Source: an uncultured Hungatella sp. (GTDB taxonomy: Bacteria > Bacillota > Clostridia > Lachnospirales > Lachnospiraceae). Taken from it: 64,000 nucleotides of DNA. Where the stretch lies: assembly GCA_910577935.1 (NCBI GenBank), contig CAJTOT010000001.1, positions 62,001-126,000 on the forward strand, in the 5' to 3' direction. This document shows, piece by piece, positions 8,476 through 17,800 of the stretch (position 1 is the first letter of the stretch; every line of letters begins with the position of its first letter). Below the pieces are notes generated by a model, which was given only the letters and a program-made list of their open reading frames with translations, did no database searches and was not told the DNA's origin. The translations under genes and the position numbers were made by a program.

Positions 8476-8836
8476 CTTGTTTCTTCTCCTTTCCTGTCAG
8501 TGAGACCAAAAACTCCGAGGCTTTCCCCGTGACGGCCATGACGATGACGGTGGACGCCGCGGATATGACCACCAGAGGGATGGCCACGGCTTTTATCAGG
8601 TCATAATTTTCTATCAGTCCCACCGTCACCGGGATGAACATGACAGGCATGATGTCCAGAAGAAAGCTTCCCGCCTCCTCCACCTGTTCCAGCTTGACTA
8701 TGCCTGCGCACAGGCCGGCCAGCAGCAGAAAAAGTCCGTATACTCCCGCCGGAACCGGCAGCGGCAGAAGCGCATTCAGCAGTTCTCCCGCCATGGTAAT
8801 TCCAAAAATAATGCAGCATTGTTTTAAGTATTTCAT
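8468..8836 (-). CDS. lrgA: LrgA/CidA-family holin-like protein
   Basis: The product is a 122-residue protein with four hydrophobic segments. Family hallmarks include the early segment CCIIFGITMAGELLNALLPL, a PVPAGVYGLFLL segment and DIMPVMFIPVTVGLI. I place the start at ATG 8836 (MKYLKQCC), giving the usual length; the frame is open to 8887 but the extra 17 residues are hydrophilic and unlike the family. It is translated together with lrgB, which starts 8 bases before its stop. Whether it acts in lysis or in metabolite export cannot be told from the sequence. Confidence 0.88.
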   Translation of the reverse strand: MKYLKQCCIIFGITMAGELLNALLPLPVPAGVYGLFLLLAGLCAGIVKLEQVEEAGSFLLDIMPVMFIPVTVGLIENYDLIKAVAIPLVVISAASTVIVMAVTGKASEFLVSLTGKEKKQDE

Positions 8837-8877
8837 CTCTTCCGTCCTTTCCCAGCCCGGATTGCCAGGCTGTCCCA

Positions 8878-8906
8878 ATTCTATCATCAGTTACGGATTG
8901 CCACAA
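8878..8906 (-). promoter_or_regulatory. Likely promoter of lrgAB
   Basis: The minus strand has TTGTGG (8901-8906), 17 bases, then TAGAAT (8878-8883), about 40 bases before the lrgA start. The -10 match is good and the -35 match is moderate. Confidence 0.45.
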
Positions 8907-8924
8907 GTTTATTTTCTAAATTGA

Positions 8925-8953
8925 TTGCGCTTAGGCGGTGAAAGGATTAAAAT
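8925..8953 (+). promoter_or_regulatory. Likely promoter of the acetyltransferase gene
   Basis: TTGCGC (8925-8930) and TAAAAT (8948-8953) are 17 bases apart, 27 bases upstream of the start at 8981. It is back to back with the lrgAB promoter. Confidence 0.4.
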
Positions 8954-8980
8954 ATAAAAAAAACACAGGAGCGTCTAATT

Positions 8981-9730
8981 ATGAATCTGATTCAGACAAC
9001 CAAACCGACAGACCGGCAGAAAGAAGACATGGAACAGCTTTTGGCTTCCTGCAAATCAATGGAACCTCTGTCGCTGTCCGCCCCCGTGGAGGACGACTTG
9101 GAGTACAATATTTTTCTTCTGTACGACGGCAGCTTCCTGGCGGCCATGGCGTTTTTATTTTTTCCGGGGGACGGACGCTGCGAGTGCTGCTGCTTTGTAG
9201 AACCCTCCAGGCGGCGAAAGGGATGTTTTACCCGCCTCATGGACCGATGCCTGGACCTTGTGGAGGCCTGTGAAAAAGAGCAGGGCTGCCAGCTGGATTT
9301 CTGCTTCCTGGTGGACGAGAAGACCCCTTCCGCCAAGGCTGTCATGGAGGCCATAGGGGCCGAGTACTGGTACTCCGAGCACAAGATGGAGCGGAGGCTG
9401 ACGGCGAAGGACAGGGAACCGGCCATGTCCTCACTGACCATAAAAAAGGAGGAGGACAATCTGTACTGCGCCCTCCTGGGAGACAAGCTCATCGGAACCT
9501 GCGGGATTCTTCCCTCCCAACATGAGATCTACCTCTATGCGTTCCAGATTCATGAAGATTTCCGGGGGAAGGGATACGGCGGGGAATTTTTAAGAGGCAT
9601 GCTGTCTGTTCTCGCCGGCATGGGAGAAAAAGTGTCCCTTCAGGTGTCGGGAACCAACTATATCGCCAGAAACCTGTACAAAAAAACAGGGTTCCGGAAC
9701 ACGGAATCCCTGTCCTGTTATCTGTATTAG
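8981..9730 (+). CDS. GNAT-family N-acetyltransferase
   Basis: The 249-residue protein has two GNAT-like halves. The first (about 45-140) has the short core CCFVEPSRRRKGCFTRLM, which resembles the acetyl-CoA loop. The second (about 150-249) has a clearer motif A, FQIHEDFRGKGYGGEFLRGM, and a motif B region ending ARNLYKKTGFRNTE. Such enzymes move an acetyl group from acetyl-CoA to an amine, but the substrate cannot be read from the sequence. The start ATG has AGGAG 9 bases upstream. It is one of the few plus-strand genes in the left half and is transcribed away from lrgAB. Confidence 0.85.
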   Translation: MNLIQTTKPTDRQKEDMEQLLASCKSMEPLSLSAPVEDDLEYNIFLLYDGSFLAAMAFLFFPGDGRCECCCFVEPSRRRKGCFTRLMDRCLDLVEACEKEQGCQLDFCFLVDEKTPSAKAVMEAIGAEYWYSEHKMERRLTAKDREPAMSSLTIKKEEDNLYCALLGDKLIGTCGILPSQHEIYLYAFQIHEDFRGKGYGGEFLRGMLSVLAGMGEKVSLQVSGTNYIARNLYKKTGFRNTESLSCYLY

Positions 9731-9749
9731 AAACCGCGCCCCGCAGCCG

Positions 9750-10451
9750 CTAGTAGTCGCGCTTGACCTGAATGCCCTGGGATTCGATGCTCTGGCGGAT
9801 GGAAAGCATCTTTTCGTCCGTCCGGGCAATAATATCCGCGCACTGTTTCAGTTCCTGGCTGATCTCTGCCGAATCGATAAGCGGCTTCTTGTACTTCAGC
9901 TGGTGGTCTAAGCTGGCCCAGAAGTCCATGGCGATGGTGCGGATCTGGACTTCCACTCTCATAAGCCGCTTTTCGTTGGAAAAAAACACGGGAATCTCAA
10001 CAATCATGTGATAGCTGCGGTAACCGTTCTCCTTGGGATTCTTGATGTAATCCTTCACGGCTATGACCCGCACGTCATCCTGGCGGACAAGCATCTCCGC
10101 CACCTGGTAGATGTCGTCTACGAAAGAGCAGATGACCCGGACGCCGGCGATATCGTCCAGATGGTGCATCATGGATTCCACAGACACGTCCAGTTCCCTG
10201 CGTCTCAGCTTTTCCACTATGCTTAAGGGCTTCTTCACCCTGGACTTGATCATCTCGATGGGATTGCGCTGATTCCGGACAGAAAGTTCGTCGTTGAGCA
10301 CTTCCAGCTTGGTCTTGACCTCGCGGATGGCGCAGGTGTACATCATCATGGCCTCCTGAAACTGGTGGGCCTGGGCCAGAAGGTTGTCCGGCACCTGGAC
10401 CAGGTGAGGCACGCTGACGATGGACTGAACCAGCTCGCTGTTAGGGTTCAT
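9750..10451 (-). CDS. relQ: Small alarmone synthetase (RelQ/YjbM type GTP pyrophosphokinase)
   Basis: The product is a single-domain (p)ppGpp synthetase without the hydrolase, TGS or ACT domains of long RelA/SpoT proteins. Synthetase motifs are in place: RVKKPLSIVEKLRRR, DDIAGVRVICSF, KNPKENGYRSYH and the catalytic EVQIRT. It transfers pyrophosphate from ATP to GTP or GDP. The start is uncertain: ATG at 10463 or ATG at 10451; I prefer the second because GAGG lies 6 bases upstream. About 233 residues is normal for this class. A separate full-length Rel protein is expected elsewhere in the genome. Confidence 0.88.
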   Translation of the reverse strand: MNPNSELVQSIVSVPHLVQVPDNLLAQAHQFQEAMMMYTCAIREVKTKLEVLNDELSVRNQRNPIEMIKSRVKKPLSIVEKLRRRELDVSVESMMHHLDDIAGVRVICSFVDDIYQVAEMLVRQDDVRVIAVKDYIKNPKENGYRSYHMIVEIPVFFSNEKRLMRVEVQIRTIAMDFWASLDHQLKYKKPLIDSAEISQELKQCADIIARTDEKMLSIRQSIESQGIQVKRDY

Positions 10452-10478
10452 ATTAATCCTCATACCGGCACCCCTGTC

Positions 10479-11309
10479 TTATGGCGCCAGTTTTGCCGCA
10501 GCTTCATCAAGCCAGTCTGCTTCCACAAACTCAACGGCTCCCTCGTCAACCTTCCGGGCCGTCTCAGGCTCTATGGGAATTCTGGCAAGCACCTCCAGAC
10601 CGTATTCGTCGGCGATCTCATCCACATGGCTTTCTCCGAAGACGGCCATCTCCCTTCCGCAGTCAGGACACTTTAAATAGCTCATGTTCTCCACAATACC
10701 CACGATGGGAATATCCATCTTTCTCGCCATATTCACGGCCTTTCCCACGATCATGGACACCAGCTCCTGGGGAGACGTGACGATGATGATCCCGTCCACG
10801 GGAAGGGACTGGAACACGGTGAGGGGCACGTCCCCCGTTCCCGGCGGCATGTCCACGAACATGTAGTCGATGTCCTTCCACAGAGTCTCGTTCCAGAACT
10901 GCTTTACCGCCCCCGCAATCACCGGACCTCTCCAGATCACCGGGTCGCTCTCGTTGTCCAAAAGAAGATTGGCGGACATAATCTGGATTCCCGTGCTGCT
11001 TGTGGCAGGAACCATCAGCTTGTCCTCTGTCAGCCCGATATCCCCTGAGATGCCGAATGCTTTGGGAATCGACGGCCCTGTAATATCCGCGTCAAGGATG
11101 GCTGTCCTGTAGCCCTTGCTGTTCATCTTAACCGCCAGCAGGGAAGTGACCAGTGATTTGCCCACGCCGCCCTTTCCGCTGACCACGCCGAAGACCTTCT
11201 TCACCGAACTGGCAGGATTCAGCGCCTCCAGAAAACTGGTCTGTTCCTCTGTCCTGCTGCTGCAGTTCTCCCCACAGCTGCTGCAATCATGAGTACAATT
11301 CTCACTCAT
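10479..11309 (-). CDS. Mrp/NBP35-family Fe-S cluster carrier ATPase
   Basis: The P-loop is of the deviant type, GVVSGKGGVGKS (about 41-52), followed by the LDADITGPS switch and a VDMPPGTGD motif. The N-terminus has a cysteine cluster (MSENCTHDCSSCGENC) as in the NBP35 branch, and a further CPDCG pair lies near residue 215, where related proteins bind a bridging Fe-S cluster. The role is assembly or transfer of Fe-S clusters in the cytoplasm. An AGGAGG lies 15 bases before the ATG, which is farther than usual, but no better start is visible. A promoter lies at 11361-11389. Confidence 0.9.
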   Translation of the reverse strand: MSENCTHDCSSCGENCSSRTEEQTSFLEALNPASSVKKVFGVVSGKGGVGKSLVTSLLAVKMNSKGYRTAILDADITGPSIPKAFGISGDIGLTEDKLMVPATSSTGIQIMSANLLLDNESDPVIWRGPVIAGAVKQFWNETLWKDIDYMFVDMPPGTGDVPLTVFQSLPVDGIIIVTSPQELVSMIVGKAVNMARKMDIPIVGIVENMSYLKCPDCGREMAVFGESHVDEIADEYGLEVLARIPIEPETARKVDEGAVEFVEADWLDEAAAKLAP

Positions 11310-11360
11310 AGTTCTTCATAACCTCCTCATACTTCTAGTAATAATTAGTCCGTTCTTTCT

Positions 11361-11389
11361 ATTATAAAACAGTTCATGGGAAAAGTCCA
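11361..11389 (-). promoter_or_regulatory. Sigma-A type promoter of the Mrp gene
   Basis: The minus strand reads TGGACT (11384-11389), 17 bases, TATAAT (11361-11366), about 50 bases before the start codon. Confidence 0.5.
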
Positions 11390-11400
11390 GATGTTACCGC

Positions 11401-12321
11401 GTTTTAATCACGGCATATGTCGAGGGCAAATACGACCTGCGCATGGGTACGACAGCAGAGGAACTTCTGGTAGAAGACGGAGCTGTAACAGGTGTTGTGG
11501 TCTCTGACAGCGAAACCCGCTACAGCATCCATGCCAAAGCAGTGCTGCTGGCCACAGGAGGCTTTGGAAGCAATCCTGAACTGATGAAGGAATATCTTCC
11601 CCTGTTCGCGGACGGCTTCTCCTCGGCCAACCCAGGTGCAACAGGAGATGGCATTCTTATGACACGGCAGTTTGGCACTCCGGTGGTTGGAGACGGCTCC
11701 ATGGGATCGATCGTCGCTCCGGACGGCACCAATCTGATAGACTCTTATTTCCTTGTCAATAAAGAGGGAGAGCGTTTCATCGGCGAGGCGGAGCCTAAAT
11801 ATGTAATCCAGCGCGCGTGCTCACAGCAGACAGACCATGAGACCTTTCTGCTCGCCGACTCCAGTTATGGGACTACGGACACGATTGAGGAAAAAATAGA
11901 AAAAGGTTATGTGAAACAGTATGACACCATCGAGGAGCTGGCTGCCGACAACGGCATTGACGCTGAGGTTCTAAAGACAACGATTGATACCTACAACGCG
12001 GCTGCCGACGCAGGAGAGGCGATTCCGGCCGGGGAATATGAGCTTTCCGCCGACAAGGCGACAAGGATTGAGGCCGCTCCCTTCTACCTCGAAAAAGTCA
12101 CCCTGCGCTACTTCGGAACCATTCCGGGCATCCAGGTTGACAACAACTGCCAAGTCCTTGACGGACAGGGAAATGTTGTGGAAGGTCTCTATGCGTCAGG
12201 TGAGCTGGTGGCAGGCAATGCCTTTACCCGTCAGTATCCCGGCGTTGGAATCGGCATCTCCTTCGCTGCCAACAGCGGTTCCTACGCTGTCGAACAGATC
12301 GCCCGGCTGCTGGAGCAGTGA
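11401..12321 (+). pseudogene. 5'-truncated FAD-dependent (fumarate reductase/flavocytochrome c type) oxidoreductase
   Basis: The reading frame aligns in character with the C-terminal part of succinate dehydrogenase/fumarate reductase-type flavoproteins: a segment KAVLLATGGFGSNPELMKEY, then GATGDGILM, and a closing FAD-binding end (GLYASGELVAGN, YPGVGIGISFAANSG). The N-terminal dinucleotide-binding GxGxxG domain, about 200 residues or more, is missing. The family-like reading starts abruptly near 11404 just after the Mrp promoter, with no ribosome-binding site before the first in-frame ATG at 11443. It stands alone on the plus strand among minus-strand genes. I read it as a remnant left by a deletion. 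Confidence 0.8.
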
Positions 12322-12355
12322 GCATCCTTGAAAACGGATTGACAGGCAGCAGCAT

Positions 12356-12394
12356 TCGCCCAGGTTCTGACATAAAATGTAAGAACCTGGGCGA
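12356..12394 (+). terminator. Hairpin after the truncated flavoprotein gene
   Basis: A perfect 13-base inverted repeat (12356-12368 with 12382-12394, arm TCGCCCAGGTTCT) encloses a 13-base loop. It follows the truncated gene and precedes the convergent folT stop, so it could serve both sides. The T tract is short (ACTTATT). Confidence 0.6.
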
Positions 12395-12429
12395 ACTTAT
12401 TGGCGGAATACAGGATTCATTTTTCTTCG

Positions 12430-12987
12430 TTACGCCGATCTCCGTATCATCCGGAACACTCCGGACTGCTCCATGGCCCAGGCCATAGTGTAAAACAGGA
12501 AGGAATTCACCGGCCACATGACCAGATTCTTGAAGACTCTCATGGGCAGCAGCACAAAGAAGCCTTTTCCGTACATGATATCAAGCCACAGCGTGCCGAG
12601 AAGCATATTGCAGATCACGGACACCGTCAGTTCCGCCGCCAGCACTCTCCAGACAGTCAGCTTCTTTTTGTAGAAAAAGCTCCCGTAAATCACACCCGCC
12701 GCCATGGCGCTTAAGGTCCAGCCGGGGAAGAACGGCCCTGTGGGCTTGATTAAGTACTTGAGCACGTCAAGGGCTCCGCCGTAGAAGCATCCCGCAGCCG
12801 GGCCGAACAGATAGTACACAAACTGGTTGGCGATGGTGGAGAAGCCGATCTTGATAAAATCGCCGATCTGGATGGTCAGAGAGCCTAAGATCACGCCGAC
12901 CGCGGCAAACATGGCCATGGTGGTGACGGTTCTCACGGATTTCAGCTCCTTGTAAGAATCCCGGAACAACATTGTCATTTTTCTCAT
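12430..12987 (-). CDS. folT: Folate ECF transporter substrate-binding component
   Basis: The 185-residue membrane protein has about six hydrophobic segments and the fold pattern of ECF transporter S components (for example the early MAMFAAVGVILGSLTIQIG helix and the FGPAAGCFYGGALDVLKYL segment). It would bind its vitamin outside the cell and work with a shared EcfA-EcfA'-EcfT module, which is not in this window. The ATG at 12987 has AAGGAGG 7 bases upstream; the frame is open farther but runs into the riboswitch. The tetrahydrofolate riboswitch in front makes folate the likely substrate, which is the main reason for the name. Confidence 0.82.
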   Translation of the reverse strand: MRKMTMLFRDSYKELKSVRTVTTMAMFAAVGVILGSLTIQIGDFIKIGFSTIANQFVYYLFGPAAGCFYGGALDVLKYLIKPTGPFFPGWTLSAMAAGVIYGSFFYKKKLTVWRVLAAELTVSVICNMLLGTLWLDIMYGKGFFVLLPMRVFKNLVMWPVNSFLFYTMAWAMEQSGVFRMIRRSA

Positions 12988-13041
12988 AAAATTACCTCCT
13001 TTGCAGTTCCTTACCACAACAGGAGATAGTCCTATCCTATT

Positions 13042-13140
13042 GCAGCGGGATGCGGCCTGCGCACCGCAAGAGGCGTCTCTTTTCGTCCGGCTGGCAACTC
13101 CCCGTCCAGCCGACACTTAACGCGCGCGGGCCTACTCTGC
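13042..13140 (-). promoter_or_regulatory. Tetrahydrofolate (THF) riboswitch
   Basis: Read on the minus strand, the leader holds every conserved block of the THF riboswitch in order: GAGTAG, GCGTTAAGTG, a variable hairpin closed by GGCTGG and CCAGCC, ACGAA, GCGGTG, and GCATCC shortly before the closing strand. The closing helix is formed by GCAG (13137-13140) and CTGC (13042-13045). It lies about 55 bases before the folT ribosome-binding site. Downstream, CTCCT near 13021-13025 could pair with the AGGAG of the Shine-Dalgarno, so control of translation is plausible. Ligand identity comes from known family members; the mode of control is inference. Confidence 0.93.
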
Positions 13141-13151
13141 TCTGTTATATG

Positions 13152-13184
13152 GCGGCAGCTCCTACATGGGATCTGAACTGCCGC
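13152..13184 (-). other. Hairpin between gltD and the THF riboswitch
   Basis: GCGGCAG (13152-13158) pairs with CTGCCGC (13178-13184), flanked by TATAT on both sides that can extend the stem. There is no T tract. It lies within the folT leader, or it may help end the gltBD transcript. Confidence 0.4.
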
Positions 13185-13278
13185 GTTATATGCTTGTCTG
13201 CATGTTTATCCGTCATCTGGCCGCACTGTATCTGCGGCGATAATCATTACGAAGGACAAATTATTTTTTGTTCGTTAC

Positions 13279-13307
13279 AGCATAACATACTTTCTGTGAG
13301 ATTTCAA
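13279..13307 (-). promoter_or_regulatory. Sigma-A type promoter of folT
   Basis: TTGAAA (13302-13307) and TATGCT (13279-13284) are 17 bases apart on the minus strand. Transcription from here would place the riboswitch about 130 bases into the leader. The remaining bases of 12988-13377 hold no gene that I can see. Confidence 0.5.
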
Positions 13308-13377
13308 TTACTTTTTGTAGGATTTTGCTCATGTGAGATAAAGAAGTACGAAAATGGATGCTTTCATTCCGGGATGG

Positions 13378-14865
13378 CTACACCAGGTTTGTGTACCCCA
13401 TCAGGCTTTGGTCCACTTCCTTTGCCGCCTCTCTCCCCTCCCTGATGGCCCACACCACCAAAGACTGGCCTCTGTGCATATCTCCGGCGGTGAAGACCCG
13501 GTCCACATTGGTCTTGTAAGAGCCGGGAGCCGTGGCCACGTTGGTCCTCTCGTCGACCTTGACTCCGAAGGCGTCGGTCACATACTTCTGGCTTCCCAGA
13601 AAACCGGCGGCTATGAGCACCAGGTCTGTTGCCACCTCTTTTTCGCTTCCGGCCACAGGAACCATGTGTCTCCTGCCGGTTTTGGGATCTTTCCGGGACT
13701 CCAGACCCACCAGAACGGCGCCGTGAACTTTTCCGTTTTTGTCCTTTTTAAATTCCTTCACGGTGGTCTCATAGAGCCTGGGGTCTTTCCCGAACACGGC
13801 TGCGGCCTCCTCCTGGCCGTAATCTGTCTTGCAGACTCTGGGCCACTCCGGCCAGGTGTTGTCCTCTCCTCTCACCTCCGGCAGCCTGGGCATCATCTCC
13901 AGCTGGACCACGGAGGCGCATCCGTGGCGGACAACGGTTCCCACACAGTCGTTGCCTGTGTCGCCGCCTCCGATGACGATCACATGTTTTCCTCTGGCGG
14001 ACACGTACTTCCCGTCTGACAGGCCGGAATCCAAAAGGCTTTTTGTAGTCATTTTCAGGAAATCCACGGCAAAATAAATTCCTTCCGCCTCTCTGCCGGG
14101 CACCTGGATATCCCTGGGGCTGGAGGCGCCGCAGGCCAGAACCACACAGTCAAATTCCTTTAACAGGCGGGAAGCCTTCTGGCCTTTTCCCACATCGGTT
14201 CCTGTCTCGAAGACCACGCCTTCCTCTTGCATAATCTTTACTTTGCGGTCCACGACCCATTTTTCCAGCTTCATGTTGGGAATCCCGTACATCAAAAGTC
14301 CCCCCGCCCGGTCGTCTCTCTCGAACACGGTGACCCGGTGGCCCCGCTTGTTCAGCTGGTCCGCGGCAGCCAGCCCGGCGGGGCCGGAACCCACCACCGC
14401 CACTTTCCTGCCGGTTCTGATGCGGGGAGGCTTCGCCGCCGCCTTTCCGTCTGCGTAGGCGCGCTCGATGACCGCGTATTCATTTTCCCTGACAGTCACA
14501 GGTTCCCCGTTGAGACCGCAGGTGCAGGCGGCTTCGCACAGGGCGGGGCACACCCGGGAGGTGAATTCCGGGAAACTGTTGGTTCTCTTTAAACGGTTGT
14601 ATGCCTGCGCCCAGTTGCCGGAGAAGATAAGGTCATTCCACTCTGGTATCAGATTGTTGAGCGGGCAGCCGGAGACCATCCCTTTCATCACGGCGCCGGC
14701 CTGGCAGAAGGGCACTCCGCACTCCATGCACCGGGCGCCCTGCCTCTTCTGCTCCTCTTCGCCCAAAGGCGCGTGAAACTCGTTAAAATGCCTGATTCTG
14801 GTTTTGGGCTCCTGGGCCCTGCCGGTCTCTCTCTCATATTCTAAAAATCCTGTTGGCTTTCCCAT
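13378..14865 (-). CDS. gltD: Glutamate synthase small subunit
   Basis: GltD feeds electrons from NADPH into glutamate synthase. The N-terminal domain carries the two 4Fe-4S cysteine groups (CMECGVPFCQAG and CPALCEAACTCG). Next come the FAD-binding motif VVGSGPAGLAAADQL and the NADPH-binding motif IGGGDTGNDCVG. A C-terminal FAD segment ends with FTAGDMHRGQSLVVWAIREG. At 495 residues it is full length. It follows gltB with a 12-base gap, so both subunits are made from one transcript. Confidence 0.96.
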   Translation of the reverse strand: MGKPTGFLEYERETGRAQEPKTRIRHFNEFHAPLGEEEQKRQGARCMECGVPFCQAGAVMKGMVSGCPLNNLIPEWNDLIFSGNWAQAYNRLKRTNSFPEFTSRVCPALCEAACTCGLNGEPVTVRENEYAVIERAYADGKAAAKPPRIRTGRKVAVVGSGPAGLAAADQLNKRGHRVTVFERDDRAGGLLMYGIPNMKLEKWVVDRKVKIMQEEGVVFETGTDVGKGQKASRLLKEFDCVVLACGASSPRDIQVPGREAEGIYFAVDFLKMTTKSLLDSGLSDGKYVSARGKHVIVIGGGDTGNDCVGTVVRHGCASVVQLEMMPRLPEVRGEDNTWPEWPRVCKTDYGQEEAAAVFGKDPRLYETTVKEFKKDKNGKVHGAVLVGLESRKDPKTGRRHMVPVAGSEKEVATDLVLIAAGFLGSQKYVTDAFGVKVDERTNVATAPGSYKTNVDRVFTAGDMHRGQSLVVWAIREGREAAKEVDQSLMGYTNLV

Positions 14866-14877
14866 GTTCCCATCCTC

Positions 14878-17800
14878 CTACAGTTCCCTGGTATTGGCAT
14901 AGAATGCCTCGATCTGCGCCTGTTCGCTGCTTAAGCCTTTTTCTTCCATCTGGACGATGGTGTTCATCATGCGCCGATAGTCGTGAGGCACGATCTTTTT
15001 GAACCTGGGCAGATACTCGCCGAATCGGTCTAAGATCTCTTTGCCTCTGAGGGAGCCGGTGCAGGCCGCGTGCTCCTGGATTATGGCCTTCAGCTCCAGG
15101 ACATCGTACTTGTTGGTCACTTCCTCAAAAGACACCATCTCCTTGTTGAGCCGCCTGTACAGGTTATTGTTCTCATCCAGCACATAGGCAATGCCTCCGC
15201 TCATGCCGGCGGCGAAATTTTTGCCGGTCATTCCCAGAACCACCACCCGGCCCCCGGTCATGTACTCGCATCCGTGGTCGCCCACGCCCTCCACCACGGC
15301 AGTGGCGCCGGAGTTGCGGACACAGAACCTCTCTCCCGCCACACCGCATATAAACGCTTTTCCGCCGGTGGCTCCGTAGAGGGCCACATTGCCGATGACG
15401 ATGTTCTCCTCTGCCTTGAATTTCACATTGGCAGGGGGATAGACCACCAGCTTGCCGCCGGACAGGCCTTTTCCGAAGTAATCGTTGCTGTCCCCTTCCA
15501 GTTCCAGCGTCAGACCTGCGGGGATGAAGGCGCCGAAGCTCTGTCCGCCGCTTCCTTTGCAGGTGACGGTGAAGGTATCCTCCGGCAGTCCTTCCGGAAA
15601 GGCTCGGGTGATCCGGGAGCCCAATATGGTTCCCAGCGTCCTGTCCACGTTGGACACATTGATCTGAATGCTGTCTTTCTGCCCCGCGGCCAGGGAGGTT
15701 CTCAGCTTTTTCAGGAGTATCTTCTCGTCCGCCGTCTCCTGGAGCTTAAAGTCATAGTTCTGTTTCTTCTCGTATCCGGCCAGCTTCACATTTGTGTAGG
15801 GATTGCCCAAAATGTTGGTCAGATCCACCTTGGCGGCCCTGTCTGAGGCCAGGTGTTCCTTTTTCTTCAGAAGGTCCGTGCGGCCCACCAGCTCATCTAC
15901 GGTCCGGATTCCCAGCCTTGCCATGTATTCCCGCAGCTCCCGGGCCACAAACCCCATGAAATTCACCACATACTCCGGTTTTCCCCTGAAGCGCCTGCGA
16001 AGCTCCGGGTTCTGGGTGGCGATTCCCACCGGGCAGGTGTCCAGGTTGCAGACGCGCATCATCACGCATCCCATGGTCACCAGGGGAGCCGTGGCAAACC
16101 CGAATTCCTCAGCCCCCAGCATGCAGGCGACGGCCACATCCCTGCCGGTCATCAGCTTTCCGTCGGTCTCCAGAATTACCTTGTCCCTCAGACCGTTCAT
16201 GATCAGTGTCTGATGGGCCTCCGCGACGCCCAGTTCCCAGGGAAGCCCTGCGTTGTAGATAGAGTTTCTGGGGGCCGCCCCCGTCCCGCCGTCATAGGAG
16301 GATACCAGAATCACCTGGGCGCCTGCCTTGGCCACGCCGGCGGCCACGGTCCCCACTCCCGCCTCGGACACCAGCTTTACCGAGATCCGGGCCTGTGAGT
16401 TGGCATTTTTCAGATCAAAGACGAGCTGGGCCAGGTCCTCGATGGAATAGATGTCATGGTGGGGCGGCGGCGAGATCAGCCCTACGCCTGTGGTGGAATG
16501 CCTGGTCTTGGCCACCCACGGGTACACCTTCTTCCCCGGCAGCTGGCCGCCCTCCCCAGGCTTTGCGCCCTGGGCCATCTTGATCTGGATCTCCCTGGCG
16601 CTTACCAGATACCTGGAGGTGACGCCGAACCGCCCGGATGCCACCTGCTTGATGGCCGAACACCTGTTTTTCTCCCCCGGCTTTGGATTTAACCTCTCCA
16701 GGCTCTCCCCTCCCTCTCCGCTGTTGGACTTTCCGCCGATCATGTTCATGGCGACAGCCAGTGTCTCATGGGCCTCCTGGGATATGGAGCCGTAGGACAT
16801 GGCGCCTGTCTTAAAACGCTTCATGATAGACTCCGCACTCTCCACTTCCTCTATGGGGATGCCTCCGTTCTCGTCGTACCGGAAATCCATGATGCTTCTC
16901 AGGTTGACCATCTGGCCTTCCTCGTGGAGGGCGTGGGAGTACTCTTTAAAAGTCTCATAGCTGCCGGTCCTCGCCGCCTCCTGCAGCAGATGGATGGTGA
17001 CAGGATTGTACAGATGCTCCTCCTGCCCCGCCCGGCGCTTGTGGCTGCCTGCGCTGTCCAAGGTCAGGTCCACATCCAGCCCCAGAGGGTCAAAGGCCGC
17101 CGAGTGAAGAGCATCCACGTCTTTTGCGATGTCCTCCAGGGTGATGCCCCCTACCCGGCTGACCGTGTTGGTGAAATACCGGTCCACCACCTCCTTGGAG
17201 ATGCCGACAGCCTCGAAAATCTGCGCTCCCTGGTAGGACTGGATAGTGGATATCCCCATCTTTGAGGCGATCTTCACAATGCCGTGAAGCACTGCCTGAT
17301 TGTAGTCGTCCACCGCGGCGTAGTAATCCTTGTCAAGCATCTTTGTCTCGATGAGATACCGGATGGACTCCTGGGCCAGATACGGGTTGACGGCGCAGGC
17401 CCCGTATCCCAGCAGCGCGGCGAAGTGGTGGACTTCCCTGGGCTCCCCGCTTTCCAGAATCAGCGCCACGGAGGTCCTCTTCTTGGTCTTCACCAGATGC
17501 TGCTGCAGGGCGGACACTGCCAGGAGGGATGGGATGGGCACGTGGTTCTCGTCGATGTCCCGGTCCGACAGGATGATGATGTTGGCTCCTGCCCTGTGGG
17601 CGCGGTCCACTTCCAGAAACAGCCGGTCGATGGCCTTTTCCAGAGAGGTGTTTTTGTAGTACGTGATGGGGATCACCTCCACCTTAAATCCCGGCTTTTT
17701 CATATATTTGATCTTCAGCAGGTCCGTGCAGGTGAGAATGGGATTGTCCACCTGGAGAATCTTGCAGTTCTCCGCCTTCTCCTCCAGCACGTTGCCGTCC

